A stretch of 64,000 nucleotides of DNA from an uncultured Woeseiaceae bacterium (GTDB taxonomy: Bacteria; Pseudomonadota; Gammaproteobacteria; Steroidobacterales; Woeseiaceae), in NCBI GenBank assembly GCA_947259985.1, contig CAMYOJ010000019.1:62001-126000 (forward strand), given 5' to 3'. Position 1 is the first letter of the stretch. The number at the start of each line of letters is the position of its first letter. Position numbers and translations under genes: made by a program. Under the pieces are notes generated by a model, which saw only the letters and a program-made list of their open reading frames with translations, searched no databases and was not told the origin of the DNA. Shown one piece after another: positions 9,257 to 17,013 of this stretch.

Positions 9257-9395
9257 TCGTGAGTTCCGGGGCGGCCACCGAATACGCGTTCATCATGTCG
9301 AGGTATTGCTTTTCGAGGTCCATACTGGACGTCATGGCATCACCGGTTGTCGGGTCACGGTACTTCCAACGACCGTAACTATCACATAAGGTCAT
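9249..9395 (-). CDS. Small protein gene coupled to the HHH membrane protein
   Basis: A 48-residue frame beginning MTLCDSYGRWKYRDPTTGDA and ending ELTNA. Its stop overlaps the downstream gene's start by eight bases, an arrangement typical of translational coupling. The composition is protein-like, with aromatic residues, a possible helix (MDLEKQYLDMMNAY) and no low complexity. Translation could also begin at the internal ATG at 9335 (MTSSMDLEK). The ribosome-binding site before 9395 is weak. No family is recognised. Confidence 0.45.
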   Translation of the reverse strand: MTLCDSYGRWKYRDPTTGDAMTSSMDLEKQYLDMMNAYSVAAPELTNA

Positions 9396-9453
9396 AATTT
9401 TACAGTAATAACCGAGCAACAGGCCACCCGCACGGGGCGCCGCGGAGAATCAA

Positions 9454-10104
9454 ATGGCGAAAGCGCCGAATTCGGAACGGCAGTTCATCGATGGTCCGGC
9501 AGGACGACTCGAGTCCGTTCTGGAGTGGCCGGCCGAGGGCGAGATCAGCGGGACTGTGGTCGTCTGCCATCCGCATCCGCAGCACGGCGGCACGATGCAC
9601 AACAAGGTTGCCCATACGTTGGCGCGCTCATTCACGCAGATGGGCTTCGCTGCACTGAGATTCAATTTTCGCGGCACCGAACAAAGCGAAGGGCACTTCG
9701 ATGAAGGCGTTGGCGAGTTGGATGACGCGCTTGCAGCCATTGACTGGCTCGTGGCGCGCCTGCCGGGTTATCCGTTGTGGCTTGCGGGATTCTCGTTCGG
9801 TGCCGCCATCGCAGTTCGAGCCGCCGTCGCACGCGAAGTCGACGGGTTGATCAGTGTGGCACCGGCCGTATCTCGATTTGCATCGGGTCTCGACGCGCAG
9901 CCGCAATGCCCATGGCTCGTTTTGCAGGGTGACGAAGATGAGCTCGTCGGTGTGGACGAGACCGTAGACTGGTTAAACACACTGGAGCCGGGCCCGGGGC
10001 TGCAGATCTTCAGCGGCGCCGAACACTTTTTCCATGGGCGGCTGATCGATCTGCGCAAAGCTGTCGTCGCGTTCGTGGAAGAAGCGCGAGACGAACCGGC
10101 ATAA
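9454..10104 (+). CDS. Alpha/beta hydrolase of the dienelactone-hydrolase/YsgA-like group
   Basis: A 216-residue cytosolic hydrolase. The oxyanion region carries CHPHPQHGGTMHNKV, followed by FRGTEQSEG, the nucleophile elbow GFSFGA (serine), the acid region LQGDEDELV and the terminal GAEHFFHGR histidine, so the Ser-Asp-His triad is complete. This compact family is common in gammaproteobacteria and is usually annotated only as alpha/beta hydrolase; its natural ester or thioester substrate is unknown. A strong bidirectional terminator separates it from the convergent HU-like gene. Confidence 0.88.
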   Translation: MAKAPNSERQFIDGPAGRLESVLEWPAEGEISGTVVVCHPHPQHGGTMHNKVAHTLARSFTQMGFAALRFNFRGTEQSEGHFDEGVGELDDALAAIDWLVARLPGYPLWLAGFSFGAAIAVRAAVAREVDGLISVAPAVSRFASGLDAQPQCPWLVLQGDEDELVGVDETVDWLNTLEPGPGLQIFSGAEHFFHGRLIDLRKAVVAFVEEARDEPA

Positions 10105-10130
10105 AAAAAGCCGGGCGAGCCCGGCTTTTT
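10105..10130. terminator. Bidirectional intrinsic terminator between hydrolase and HU-like gene
   Basis: AAAAAGCCGGGC and GCCCGGCTTTTT form a 12-bp perfect inverted repeat with a minimal loop. A-tract and T-tract flank it on both sides, so it can end transcripts from either convergent gene. Confidence 0.9.
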
Positions 10131-10148
10131 CCATCGCGAAAGCGCGAT

Positions 10149-10469
10149 TCAGACCATGTCTTTCAGGCCCTTCAAAGCCGAAACCTTGACAACTTTGGTC
10201 GCAGGTTTCGCTTTGAACATCATCTCTTCACCCGTGAACGGGTTGACGCCCTTGCGAGCTTTGCGCGCCGGCTTCTTGACGACCCGCATCTTCAAGAGAC
10301 CGGGCACTGTGAACATGCCGGGGCCGCCGCGACCACCGAGGTTCTTCTTGATCTGGCCGTTGAGTGATTCGAATACGGCTGCAACGTCTTTACGTGTGAG
10401 ACCCGTGTCGTCGACGATCTTTGCGTAGATCTCGGACTTGGTCGGTGGCTTTTTGGTGTTTGTTGCCAT
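10149..10469 (-). CDS. HU/IHF-family DNA-binding protein
   Basis: A 106-residue basic nucleoid-associated protein. The N-terminal helical part (KSEIYAKIVDDTGLTRKDVAAVFESL) and the DNA-binding arm (ARKARKGVNPFTGEEMMFKAKPATKVVKVSALKGLKD) match the HU fold. It differs from classical HupA/HupB by an N-terminal extension and a Gly/Pro insert (GGRGGPGMFTVPGLLKMR), as in a distinct HU subfamily of gammaproteobacteria. The upstream region contains a 15-base palindrome (10520-10534, ACGGGCC-T-GGCCCGT) that might be an operator. Confidence 0.9.
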   Translation of the reverse strand: MATNTKKPPTKSEIYAKIVDDTGLTRKDVAAVFESLNGQIKKNLGGRGGPGMFTVPGLLKMRVVKKPARKARKGVNPFTGEEMMFKAKPATKVVKVSALKGLKDMV

Positions 10470-10632
10470 GAAAAACTGACTCCTGAAAAAAGAAAAACGA
10501 GCGCAAACTCGCGGCGATAACGGGCCTGGCCCGTGTCAAATGCAGCGCGACGATAACACAAGTTTTAAGGGTACGTAAGCGCAAAAACGCTTTTTTTAAA
10601 GGTTTTTTCGAGGCTTCTTATACGCCAGTAGA

Positions 10633-10654
10633 AACGGGCGCCGAAGCGCCCGTT
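10633..10654 (-). terminator. Possible terminator after the DUF4426 gene
   Basis: AACGGGCGC-cgaa-GCGCCCGTT is a 9-bp hairpin located about 22 bases after the minus-strand stop codon at 10677. The following T run is short (TTTC), so termination is probable but not strong. Confidence 0.55.
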
Positions 10655-10676
10655 GCACTGTTTCTATAGCGGCGTT

Positions 10677-11153
10677 TCAGTCCGTGTAGAACTTCCGTTG
10701 AAAGCGAATGACGTCGGATATTTGTTCCTCGCCTTCGGGTTTGACCGTGATCTCGAAGATCAGCGTTTCGCGATTTGCGATCTTGGTCTCACCGATGTAA
10801 TAGATCGCGTCCTGTTCTTTGATCTGACGCATCTCGACGTTCTTCAGTTGCTGCGTCAGGTTGCGCGTCTTCACGGCTACATCTGCGGACACCGACGTGT
10901 TATCGGATTTTCTCAGGATCGACACGTTGAGCATGGCCCGTTCGGGGCTGCGCTGGATCTGGTAAGCGCGGGCAACTTCTTGCGGTAGCTGGTCGGTGGT
11001 CTGTGCGCTGAAATGCACGACGTGATTGCCGATATCCGCCGAGCTCGCCTCAGCCGGCTGCGCTTCAGGTACGTCAGCCGAATCGCCGGGACCGCCACAC
11101 GCCGATACCAGCGCAAGAAACATCAAAGAAATCAGCGTTTTGCTTATCGTCAT
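10677..11153 (-). CDS. DUF4426 family lipoprotein
   Basis: A 158-residue lipoprotein with lipobox LALVSAC (Cys19), a short acidic linker, and a DUF4426-like domain: HVVHFSAQTTDQLPQEVARAY, RSPERAMLNVSIL and a C-terminal beta-rich segment ending in FQRKFYTD. The family is found beside yggT/metXW in pseudomonads, and here it again follows yggT. The role is unknown. The metX and metW genes found between yggT and the DUF4426 gene in P. aeruginosa are absent. Confidence 0.85.
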   Translation of the reverse strand: MTISKTLISLMFLALVSACGGPGDSADVPEAQPAEASSADIGNHVVHFSAQTTDQLPQEVARAYQIQRSPERAMLNVSILRKSDNTSVSADVAVKTRNLTQQLKNVEMRQIKEQDAIYYIGETKIANRETLIFEITVKPEGEEQISDVIRFQRKFYTD

Positions 11154-11249
11154 AACACCTGCCCCCGTTTTTCATTCACTATAAACCATTCGCGGGCGGT
11201 CGCGAAGCGTTCAAAGGGGTCCCTTGACGAGAAATTGCTTGTTGCGGTG

Positions 11250-11331
11250 CGTCGCGCCGCAGCCTGCTTCGCTCGCGGCTGCACGCGCACGGCGACGATG
11301 AGGTCTTCGCCGACCCGGCGGCAGCAGCTTT
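11250..11331 (-). pseudogene. Remnant of yggU (DUF167) after yggT
   Basis: Directly downstream of yggT, a frame reads CCRRVGEDLIVAVRVQPRAK, resembling the N-terminus of YggU/DUF167 proteins, which begin with a W/YRxxGxDLxLxxxxQPxAS-type strand and normally follow yggT. Similarity stops after about 20 residues, no start codon suits it, and the remaining conserved core (the KxR-PPxxGKAN region) is missing. I infer a decayed gene; chance resemblance is possible in a stretch this short. Confidence 0.4.
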
Positions 11332-11337
11332 GTGTCG

Positions 11338-11898
11338 CTAGATCCCTAACGGCTTGAAACCGTTGACGATGATGGTCGCCGCAAGCAGCAGGATGATCGC
11401 GAAGATCGGAGAGATGTCGAAACCGCCCATCGGCGGGAGCAAACGCCGAAAAGGCCGCAATACGGGCTCCGTGAGCGTCGTGATAATGGCGGTCGCGGGG
11501 TTGTAGGCGCCCTGTGCGATCCAGCTCAGTATGATGCGAATGAAGATCGCGTATACGAAAAGATTGATCGACAACACCCCGAGCTTGACGATCGCCGTCC
11601 CGGCGATCGCTGCGATGCCGGCTGTCTGACCAATGACGAGCAACATCAGCAGCACCGCGACGTACTGGATGATAAACGCGACGAGTACCGTTGCTGTATC
11701 CAGCCGTCCGAACGGCGGCACGATGCGTCGTACCGGGATGACGAGCGGCGATGTGAGACGCAGGATTCCCTGAGCCAGCGGATTGCGAAAATCGGCTTGA
11801 AGCCACGGCAGCCAGAAACGCAACAACAGCACGAGCAGGTAAAGGCTGGTTAGCGCGTTGATTACAAATACGATGGCGGTGGAGACGTTGGCTGGCAT
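11338..11898 (-). CDS. yggT: YggT family integral membrane protein
   Basis: A 186-residue membrane protein made of two homologous YGGT units. Each has two transmembrane segments and a proline-containing motif: LTSPLVIPVRRIVPPFGRLD in the first and LTEPVLRPFRRLLPPMGGFD in the second. Members have been linked to osmotic tolerance and respiratory or division-associated membrane complexes, but the biochemical role is not settled. The ATG at 11898 lies three bases after the proC stop, so yggS-proC-yggT form one transcript. A TTG three bases earlier is less likely as start. Confidence 0.92.
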   Translation of the reverse strand: MPANVSTAIVFVINALTSLYLLVLLLRFWLPWLQADFRNPLAQGILRLTSPLVIPVRRIVPPFGRLDTATVLVAFIIQYVAVLLMLLVIGQTAGIAAIAGTAIVKLGVLSINLFVYAIFIRIILSWIAQGAYNPATAIITTLTEPVLRPFRRLLPPMGGFDISPIFAIILLLAATIIVNGFKPLGI

Positions 11899-11901
11899 CA
11901 A

Positions 11902-12735
11902 TCAGTCCTGGCGGTGCGCCTGGTCGGCGAGGTCGACCGCACGGTCACGCGCGGCAGTAACGGCAGCGCTGAAGATATCACGGAAATTCGTACCATCGAG
12001 ATAGTCGAAAGCGGCGGCCGTCGTGCCGCCTGGTGAGCGCACCCTTGCGATCAGTGTGTCCATGCTCTCGCCCGACTGTTCCGCCATCTCGCCAGCCCCG
12101 CGAGCTGTCTCGAGCACGAGTGCCAGTGCCGAGTCGTGGTCCAGACCCATTTCCTCGGCGACTTTTACGAGCATGTCGACAAGCAGGTAGAAATAAGCCG
12201 GCCCGGTCCCGGAAACGGCCGTCACCGTGTCGATGTCGGCTTCGGTTGGTACTGCGATAACCGGACCCGTCGTCGAGATGATATTGCTGGCTGCGCGGCG
12301 TTGTTGTTTGCTGGTCCTGTCATTGGCGTACATGCCGGAGATGCCGAGGCGCAGCAGCGCCGCCTGGTTCGGCATCGCGCGCACAACCGAGAGTTCTCCA
12401 CCAAGCCATCTTTCGATGTCGCCGCTGCGCACACCGGCGGCTATCGAGATGATCAGGGGTTTGTTCTGCTGCACGGTCGCTGCCAGTGGCTTGCATACCT
12501 CGGAGAGAATCTGCGGCTTTACGGCGAGCAGGACGCATTCGGCTTCGCGAATGACGTCTTCGTTATTCTCGCGAATGACCGTTCCCGGGAATTCGCTCGC
12601 GAGGCTCTCACGATGCTCCGGCAGCGGTTCCGAAATCAGCACGTGCCGAGCCTCGTAACCGGCAGCCAGCATGCCACCGACCAGGGCCCGGGCCATGTTG
12701 CCACCGCCGATAAATGCAACTTTTCCGTAATCCAT
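11902..12735 (-). CDS. proC: Pyrroline-5-carboxylate reductase ProC
   Basis: The cytosolic last enzyme of proline synthesis, reducing 1-pyrroline-5-carboxylate with NADPH; 277 residues. The Rossmann motif VAFIGGGNMARALVGGM opens the protein. VVRAMPNQAALLRLG, AVSGTGPAYFYLLVDML and the C-terminal RVRSPGGTTAAAFDYL signature are all intact. It sits between yggS (15 bases upstream) and yggT, the conserved gammaproteobacterial order. Confidence 0.97.
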   Translation of the reverse strand: MDYGKVAFIGGGNMARALVGGMLAAGYEARHVLISEPLPEHRESLASEFPGTVIRENNEDVIREAECVLLAVKPQILSEVCKPLAATVQQNKPLIISIAAGVRSGDIERWLGGELSVVRAMPNQAALLRLGISGMYANDRTSKQQRRAASNIISTTGPVIAVPTEADIDTVTAVSGTGPAYFYLLVDMLVKVAEEMGLDHDSALALVLETARGAGEMAEQSGESMDTLIARVRSPGGTTAAAFDYLDGTNFRDIFSAAVTAARDRAVDLADQAHRQD

Positions 12736-12750
12736 CGTGTCTTCCGCTTT

Positions 12751-13434
12751 TCAGGTTCGTTCGCCGAACAGCGCCGTGCCGATGCGCACTATCGTCGCAC
12801 CCTCGAAAATGGCGGCACGAAAATCCGCGCTCATTCCCATCGACAGGGTATCTAATGTCAGTCCGCTTCGCTCGAGTTGAAGGGCCAGTTCGCGGAGCCG
12901 CGCAAACGGTTCGCGCTGCGCCTCGAAACCCTGCCGAATGGCCGGCAGGCACATGAGCCCGCGCAGGCGGATGTTCGGCAGTTCCGTGCAGGCTGCCGCA
13001 AGCTCCGGCAACCCGTCAACACTGACACCGGACTTCGTTTCCTCGGCGTCGACATTGACCTGCAGGCAGACGTTCAGCGCGGGCCGGTCATCGGGACGTT
13101 GGCTTGAGAGGCGCTTCGCGATCTTGAGCTTGTCGATTGTGTGCACCCAGTCAAAGTTTTCTGCGACGGCACGTGTTTTATTGCTCTGCAGGTGGCCGAT
13201 AAAGTGCCAGGTCAGGTCTTCAGCGGCCGTGGCATGGATCTTGTCGAGGCCTTCGTGGACGAAATTTTCGCCAAAGTCGCGCTGCCCGGCGGCGGCTGCC
13301 GCGAGAATCTTGTCAGCGGGCTGCTTTTTGCTGACGGCAAGCAATTTGACGGTGTCGGGGTCGCGACCGGCTTCGCGGGCCGCAATCGCCAGCAAATCGC
13401 TGATTAACGCCAAGTTTTTCGTGACTCTAATCAC
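12751..13434 (-). CDS. yggS: PLP homeostasis protein (YggS/PLPBP family)
   Basis: A 227-residue protein that binds pyridoxal 5'-phosphate without known catalysis and buffers cellular PLP and keto-acid/amino-acid pools. The PLP lysine is in LLAVSKKQP, followed by FGENFVHEG, WHFIGHLQSNK, VNVDAEETKSGV, and the phosphate-binding SMGMSADFRAAI and VRIGTALFGER. It starts with GTG and is transcribed divergently from pilT across an 84-base gap. It leads the yggS-proC-yggT operon. Confidence 0.95.
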   Translation of the reverse strand: MIRVTKNLALISDLLAIAAREAGRDPDTVKLLAVSKKQPADKILAAAAAGQRDFGENFVHEGLDKIHATAAEDLTWHFIGHLQSNKTRAVAENFDWVHTIDKLKIAKRLSSQRPDDRPALNVCLQVNVDAEETKSGVSVDGLPELAAACTELPNIRLRGLMCLPAIRQGFEAQREPFARLRELALQLERSGLTLDTLSMGMSADFRAAIFEGATIVRIGTALFGERT

Positions 13435-13455
13435 GTTTTGGTCCGGGTGCTTCGC

Positions 13456-13461
13456 TATACT
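13456..13461 (+). promoter_or_regulatory. Possible -10 element upstream of pilT
   Basis: TATACT lies 58 bases before the pilT start codon in the divergent yggS-pilT gap. No convincing -35 hexamer sits 16-18 bases upstream, so this is a weak prediction. Confidence 0.35.
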
Positions 13462-13518
13462 AGGCTCAATTCATTCCGGGTTATGGTAAGTCCGGACTTC
13501 AGTCAATGAGGGAGAAAT

Positions 13519-14559
13519 ATGGCCGTCGACGTTGCTCAGCTATTGTCGTTCACGGTAAAGAACAACGCCTCCGACCTGCACTTGTCAGGTGGTGTGCCGC
13601 CCATGATTCGCGTTGATGGTGACATCAAGCGGGTCAACATGCCGGCACTCACACACAAGGACGTCAATAGCATGGTGTACGACATCATGAATGACAAGCA
13701 GCGCAAGGACTACGAGGAGTTCCTGGAGACCGACTTTTCTTTCGAAATACCGAAGCTCGCACGATTTCGCGTCAATGCATTCAACCAGAACCGTGGCTCG
13801 GCCGCTGTTTTCCGCACCATTCCCTCGGAAATACTTACTCTCGATGATCTGGGCGCGCCCGCGATTTTCAAGGACATTTCGATGCATCCGCGCGGCATTG
13901 TGCTGGTCACTGGACCGACGGGTTCGGGCAAGTCGACGACGCTGGCGGCCATGGTCGATTACATCAATGAGAACAAACCCGACCACATCCTGACCATTGA
14001 GGATCCAATCGAGTTCGTGCACGAGTCGAAGAAGTCCCTGATTAACCAGCGCGAGGTGCATCGCGACACGCTCGGCTTCAACGAGGCACTGCGCTCGGCA
14101 CTGCGTGAAGACCCTGACGTCATCCTCGTAGGTGAGATGCGTGATCTCGAGACAATTCGCCTGGCGCTGACGGGCGCCGAAACGGGCCACCTGGTATTCG
14201 GTACGTTGCACACGAGTTCGGCCGCAAAGACTATCGACCGCGTCGTGGACGTGTTTCCCGCCGCTGAGAAAGAGATGGTCCGGGCCATGTTGTCCGAGTC
14301 GTTACGTGCCGTGATCTCGCAAACATTGCTCAAGAAAGTCGGCGGCGGCCGAATCGCGGCGCATGAGATCATGATTGGCACGCCGGCTATTCGAAACCTG
14401 ATTCGCGAAGGCAAGATTGCGCAGATGTACTCGGCCATTCAGACCGGTCAGGGTGCGGGTATGCATACCCTGGACCAGAATCTCCAGGAACTGTTGAAGA
14501 AAGGTCTGATCAACAAGGAAGAAGCTCGTTTCCGGGCGGTCAACAAGGAAAATTTCTAA
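13519..14559 (+). CDS. pilT: Type IV pilus retraction ATPase PilT
   Basis: A 346-residue hexameric cytoplasmic motor that depolymerises type IV pili and powers twitching. It has Walker A GPTGSGKST at 132-140, an Asp box/Walker B DPDVILVGEMRD at about 198-209, a His box AETGHLVFGTLHT and the PilT-specific AIRNLIREGK motif at 290-299, needed for retraction. A strong GAGGGAG ribosome-binding site precedes the ATG. It is first of three tandem paralogues. Confidence 0.97.
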   Translation: MAVDVAQLLSFTVKNNASDLHLSGGVPPMIRVDGDIKRVNMPALTHKDVNSMVYDIMNDKQRKDYEEFLETDFSFEIPKLARFRVNAFNQNRGSAAVFRTIPSEILTLDDLGAPAIFKDISMHPRGIVLVTGPTGSGKSTTLAAMVDYINENKPDHILTIEDPIEFVHESKKSLINQREVHRDTLGFNEALRSALREDPDVILVGEMRDLETIRLALTGAETGHLVFGTLHTSSAAKTIDRVVDVFPAAEKEMVRAMLSESLRAVISQTLLKKVGGGRIAAHEIMIGTPAIRNLIREGKIAQMYSAIQTGQGAGMHTLDQNLQELLKKGLINKEEARFRAVNKENF

Positions 14560-14604
14560 GGCTGGTGCCGGTGGCACGAGTGCCTTTCGTTGGGAGACTA
14601 GACG

Positions 14605-15762
14605 ATGGAACGCGAACAAGCGGTACGACTGACACAGAATTTGCTTCGCAAGATGGTGGAGCGCGAGGGCTCGGACCTGTTCATCACGGCCAGCTTCCCG
14701 CCCGCGATCAAGGTCGACGGCACTATTCACAAGGCAACCGACACTCCGCTGTCTTCGGATCAGGCCGCGATGATGGTGCGTTCGATCATGAACGACAAGC
14801 AGATCAAGGAATTCGACGCGACAAAAGAGTGTAATTTCGCCATCGCGCCGCAGGGCATCGGCCGCTTCCGCGTCAGTGCGTTCATCCAGCAAGGCATGAT
14901 CGGCGCCGTGTTGCGTACGATTACGACTGAAATACCGACGCTGAACGATCTCGAGCTTCCGCCGATTCTCAAGGACGTGGTCATGAACAAGCGTGGCCTG
15001 TGTATCGTCGTTGGCGGTACGGGTTCGGGTAAGTCGACCACGCTCGCTGCCATGATTGGTCATCGTAACGAAAATTCCCGCGGCCACATCATCTCTATCG
15101 AGGACCCGATCGAGTATGTTCATCCGCACCATGGCTGCGTCATTACACAGCGTGAAGTCGGCATCGATACCGAATCCTGGCACGCGGCATTGAAAAACAC
15201 GCTGCGCCAGGCGCCTGACGTTATCCTGATCGGTGAGATACGTGACAGGGAAACCATGGAGTACGGCATCCAGTTTGCTGAAACGGGCCACCTGTGCCTG
15301 GCGACGCTGCACGCCAACTCCGCGAACCAGGCGATGGACCGAATCATCAATTTCTTCCCCGAGGAGCGTCGCCAGCAGCTGCTCATGGACCTGTCGCTGA
15401 ATACCAAGGCATTCATCGCCCAGCGCCTGGTTCCGCGTGAGGGCGGTATCGGCCGGGTTGCGTCCATGGAGATCATGCTCAATACGCCGCTCGTACAGGA
15501 TTTGATCTTCAAGGGCCAGGTAGGTCAGATCAAGGAGATCATGGCCAAGTCGACTCGCCTCGGTATGCAGACCTTCGACCAGTCGCTGTTCTCCCTCTAT
15601 GAGGAAGGCACGATTTCCTACGAAGAAGCCATGCGCAACGCCGATTCGAAGAACGAACTCAGACTCAAGATCAAGCTCGAGAGCAAGCGCGACTCGTCGA
15701 TCGCCGATCAGCAGTCGGAAAGCCTGCGCATCATGGAAGAGGATACGGCTCAGACATTCTGA
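14605..15762 (+). CDS. pilU: Type IV pilus retraction ATPase PilU
   Basis: A 385-residue PilT paralogue that assists retraction under load in PilT-containing motors. It carries Walker A GGTGSGKST at 137-145, APDVILIGEIRDRETMEYG, AETGHLCLATLHANSANQAMDR, and a longer charged C-terminal extension ending EEDTAQTF, as usual for PilU. It starts 45 bases after pilT and is followed 22 bases later by a third ATPase gene, so the three are probably cotranscribed. Confidence 0.96.
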   Translation: MEREQAVRLTQNLLRKMVEREGSDLFITASFPPAIKVDGTIHKATDTPLSSDQAAMMVRSIMNDKQIKEFDATKECNFAIAPQGIGRFRVSAFIQQGMIGAVLRTITTEIPTLNDLELPPILKDVVMNKRGLCIVVGGTGSGKSTTLAAMIGHRNENSRGHIISIEDPIEYVHPHHGCVITQREVGIDTESWHAALKNTLRQAPDVILIGEIRDRETMEYGIQFAETGHLCLATLHANSANQAMDRIINFFPEERRQQLLMDLSLNTKAFIAQRLVPREGGIGRVASMEIMLNTPLVQDLIFKGQVGQIKEIMAKSTRLGMQTFDQSLFSLYEEGTISYEEAMRNADSKNELRLKIKLESKRDSSIADQQSESLRIMEEDTAQTF

Positions 15763-15784
15763 GCAGGACAGGGATCGCAATCAG

Positions 15785-16843
15785 ATGAACGTTAAACCGC
15801 TTTTCAAGCTCATGGTCGAGAAGAAGGCTTCAGACCTTTTCTTCGCGCCGTTTACCCCGGCGAAGATCAAGATCGAAGGCAAGATCATGCCCGTCAACAA
15901 GCTCGAAATGACTCCCAAGATGGTCAAGCAGGCGGCGTTCGAGCTCATGACCGAAGAACAGATGGAGCAGTTCAACCGCGATCTCGAGATCGACTTCGCC
16001 TTGTCCGAGGAAGGTCTTGGGCGCTTTCGCGTGAACGTCTTCCACCAGCGCGGTAGCGTCGCTATGGTGCTGCGTTACATCACCAATGAATTACCGACGC
16101 TCGATGAGCTGGGTATGCCAGACCAGCTCAAGGATCTCGTCATGCTGCGTCGCGGCCTTATTCTCATGGTTGGGGCGACGGGCGCCGGTAAATCGACAAC
16201 GCTTGCGGCGATGATCAACCATCGCAATGACAAGACCTCATCGCACATCATCACGATCGAGGACCCCATCGAGTTTCTGCACCCGAACAAGCAATCAATC
16301 GTCAACCAGCGCGAAGTCGGACTCGATACCGAGTCGTACTCACGCGCGCTGAAGAGTGCGGTACGTGCCGCGCCCGATGTCATCCAGATCGGCGAGATAC
16401 GAGATCTCGAGTCCATGCGCGCAGCGCTCGACATGGCGGGCACGGGTCACCTGGTGCTCGCGACGGTGCACTCCAATAACGCGGCCGAAACACTCGATCG
16501 CATCATCAACCTGTTCCCGCAGGAACAGCACTCACAGGTGTTCATGGACCTCGCGCACTACCTGCGCGCGATTCTTTCGCAGCGTCTTGTACGCGCCCGC
16601 AACGGCAAGCGCGTCGCGGCCGTCGAGCTCCTGCTCAACACGCCGCACATCAAGGACCTCATCCTCAAGGGCGACATCACGGCGGTTAAGGAAGCGCATC
16701 GCGACAGCTCGGAGCAGGGCATGCGCAATTTCGACGACGCGCTGCTGCAGCTATACAAGGACGGCACGATCACGATGGAAGAGGCGATGTCTCACGCCGA
16801 TTCGCGCGCCAACCTCGAAGCCAAGGTCAACTTCGGCGGCTAG
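15785..16843 (+). CDS. Third PilT/PilU-family ATPase (PilU-like)
   Basis: A 352-residue AAA-type secretion ATPase with Walker A GATGAGKST at 130-138, APDVIQIGEIRDLESM, AGTGHLVLATVHSNNAAETLDR and an N-terminal domain like PilT/PilU (KKASDLFFAPFTPAKIKI). It lacks the PilT AIRNLIREGK signature, having TPHIKDLILKGDI instead, so it groups by eye with PilU. It lies 22 bases after pilU; the ATG at 15785 is chosen because the upstream frame overlaps the end of pilU. A third tandem copy is more than the PilT/PilU pair of P. aeruginosa. Confidence 0.92.
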   Translation: MNVKPLFKLMVEKKASDLFFAPFTPAKIKIEGKIMPVNKLEMTPKMVKQAAFELMTEEQMEQFNRDLEIDFALSEEGLGRFRVNVFHQRGSVAMVLRYITNELPTLDELGMPDQLKDLVMLRRGLILMVGATGAGKSTTLAAMINHRNDKTSSHIITIEDPIEFLHPNKQSIVNQREVGLDTESYSRALKSAVRAAPDVIQIGEIRDLESMRAALDMAGTGHLVLATVHSNNAAETLDRIINLFPQEQHSQVFMDLAHYLRAILSQRLVRARNGKRVAAVELLLNTPHIKDLILKGDITAVKEAHRDSSEQGMRNFDDALLQLYKDGTITMEEAMSHADSRANLEAKVNFGG

Positions 16844-16909
16844 TCGATTCAGGGTCATTTCAAGCCGCGGGGGGAAAGCGGCCATTAGCCGTCTGCGCCA
16901 CTCTTCGGA

Positions 16910-16933
16910 ATGTACGCTGCCAACGCAGTACAT
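16910..16933. repeat. Inverted repeat ATGTAC-N12-GTACAT upstream of the solute-binding protein gene
   Basis: Perfect 6-bp arms separated by 12 bases lie about 27 bases upstream of the predicted -35 of the next gene. The size suits a dimeric regulator site; no regulator is assigned. Confidence 0.35.
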
Positions 16934-16959
16934 ATAGGGGCGATGTTCTGCTATTTTCG

Positions 16960-16988
16960 TTGACTCGCGCGGAGGGACACCTGATAGT
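16960..16988 (+). promoter_or_regulatory. Candidate sigma70 promoter for the amino-acid-type binding protein gene
   Basis: TTGACT at 16960-16965 and GATAGT at 16983-16988 are separated by 17 bases and lie 26 bases before the start codon. The -35 is one base from consensus; the -10 is weaker. Confidence 0.45.
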
Positions 16989-17013
16989 GTCTGCGCCAAT
17001 AACAAGGAGAACA

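Noticed and set aside
10518-10545. TTGACA near the HU-like gene taken as a promoter -35
   Set aside because: The nearest -10-like hexamer (TTATCG) is only 13 bases away, too short; the palindrome there may still be an operator.
14302-15780. Long minus-strand frame of 492 codons across pilT/pilU
   Set aside because: Antisense shadow of two strongly conserved ATPase genes with no recognisable motif or start signal.
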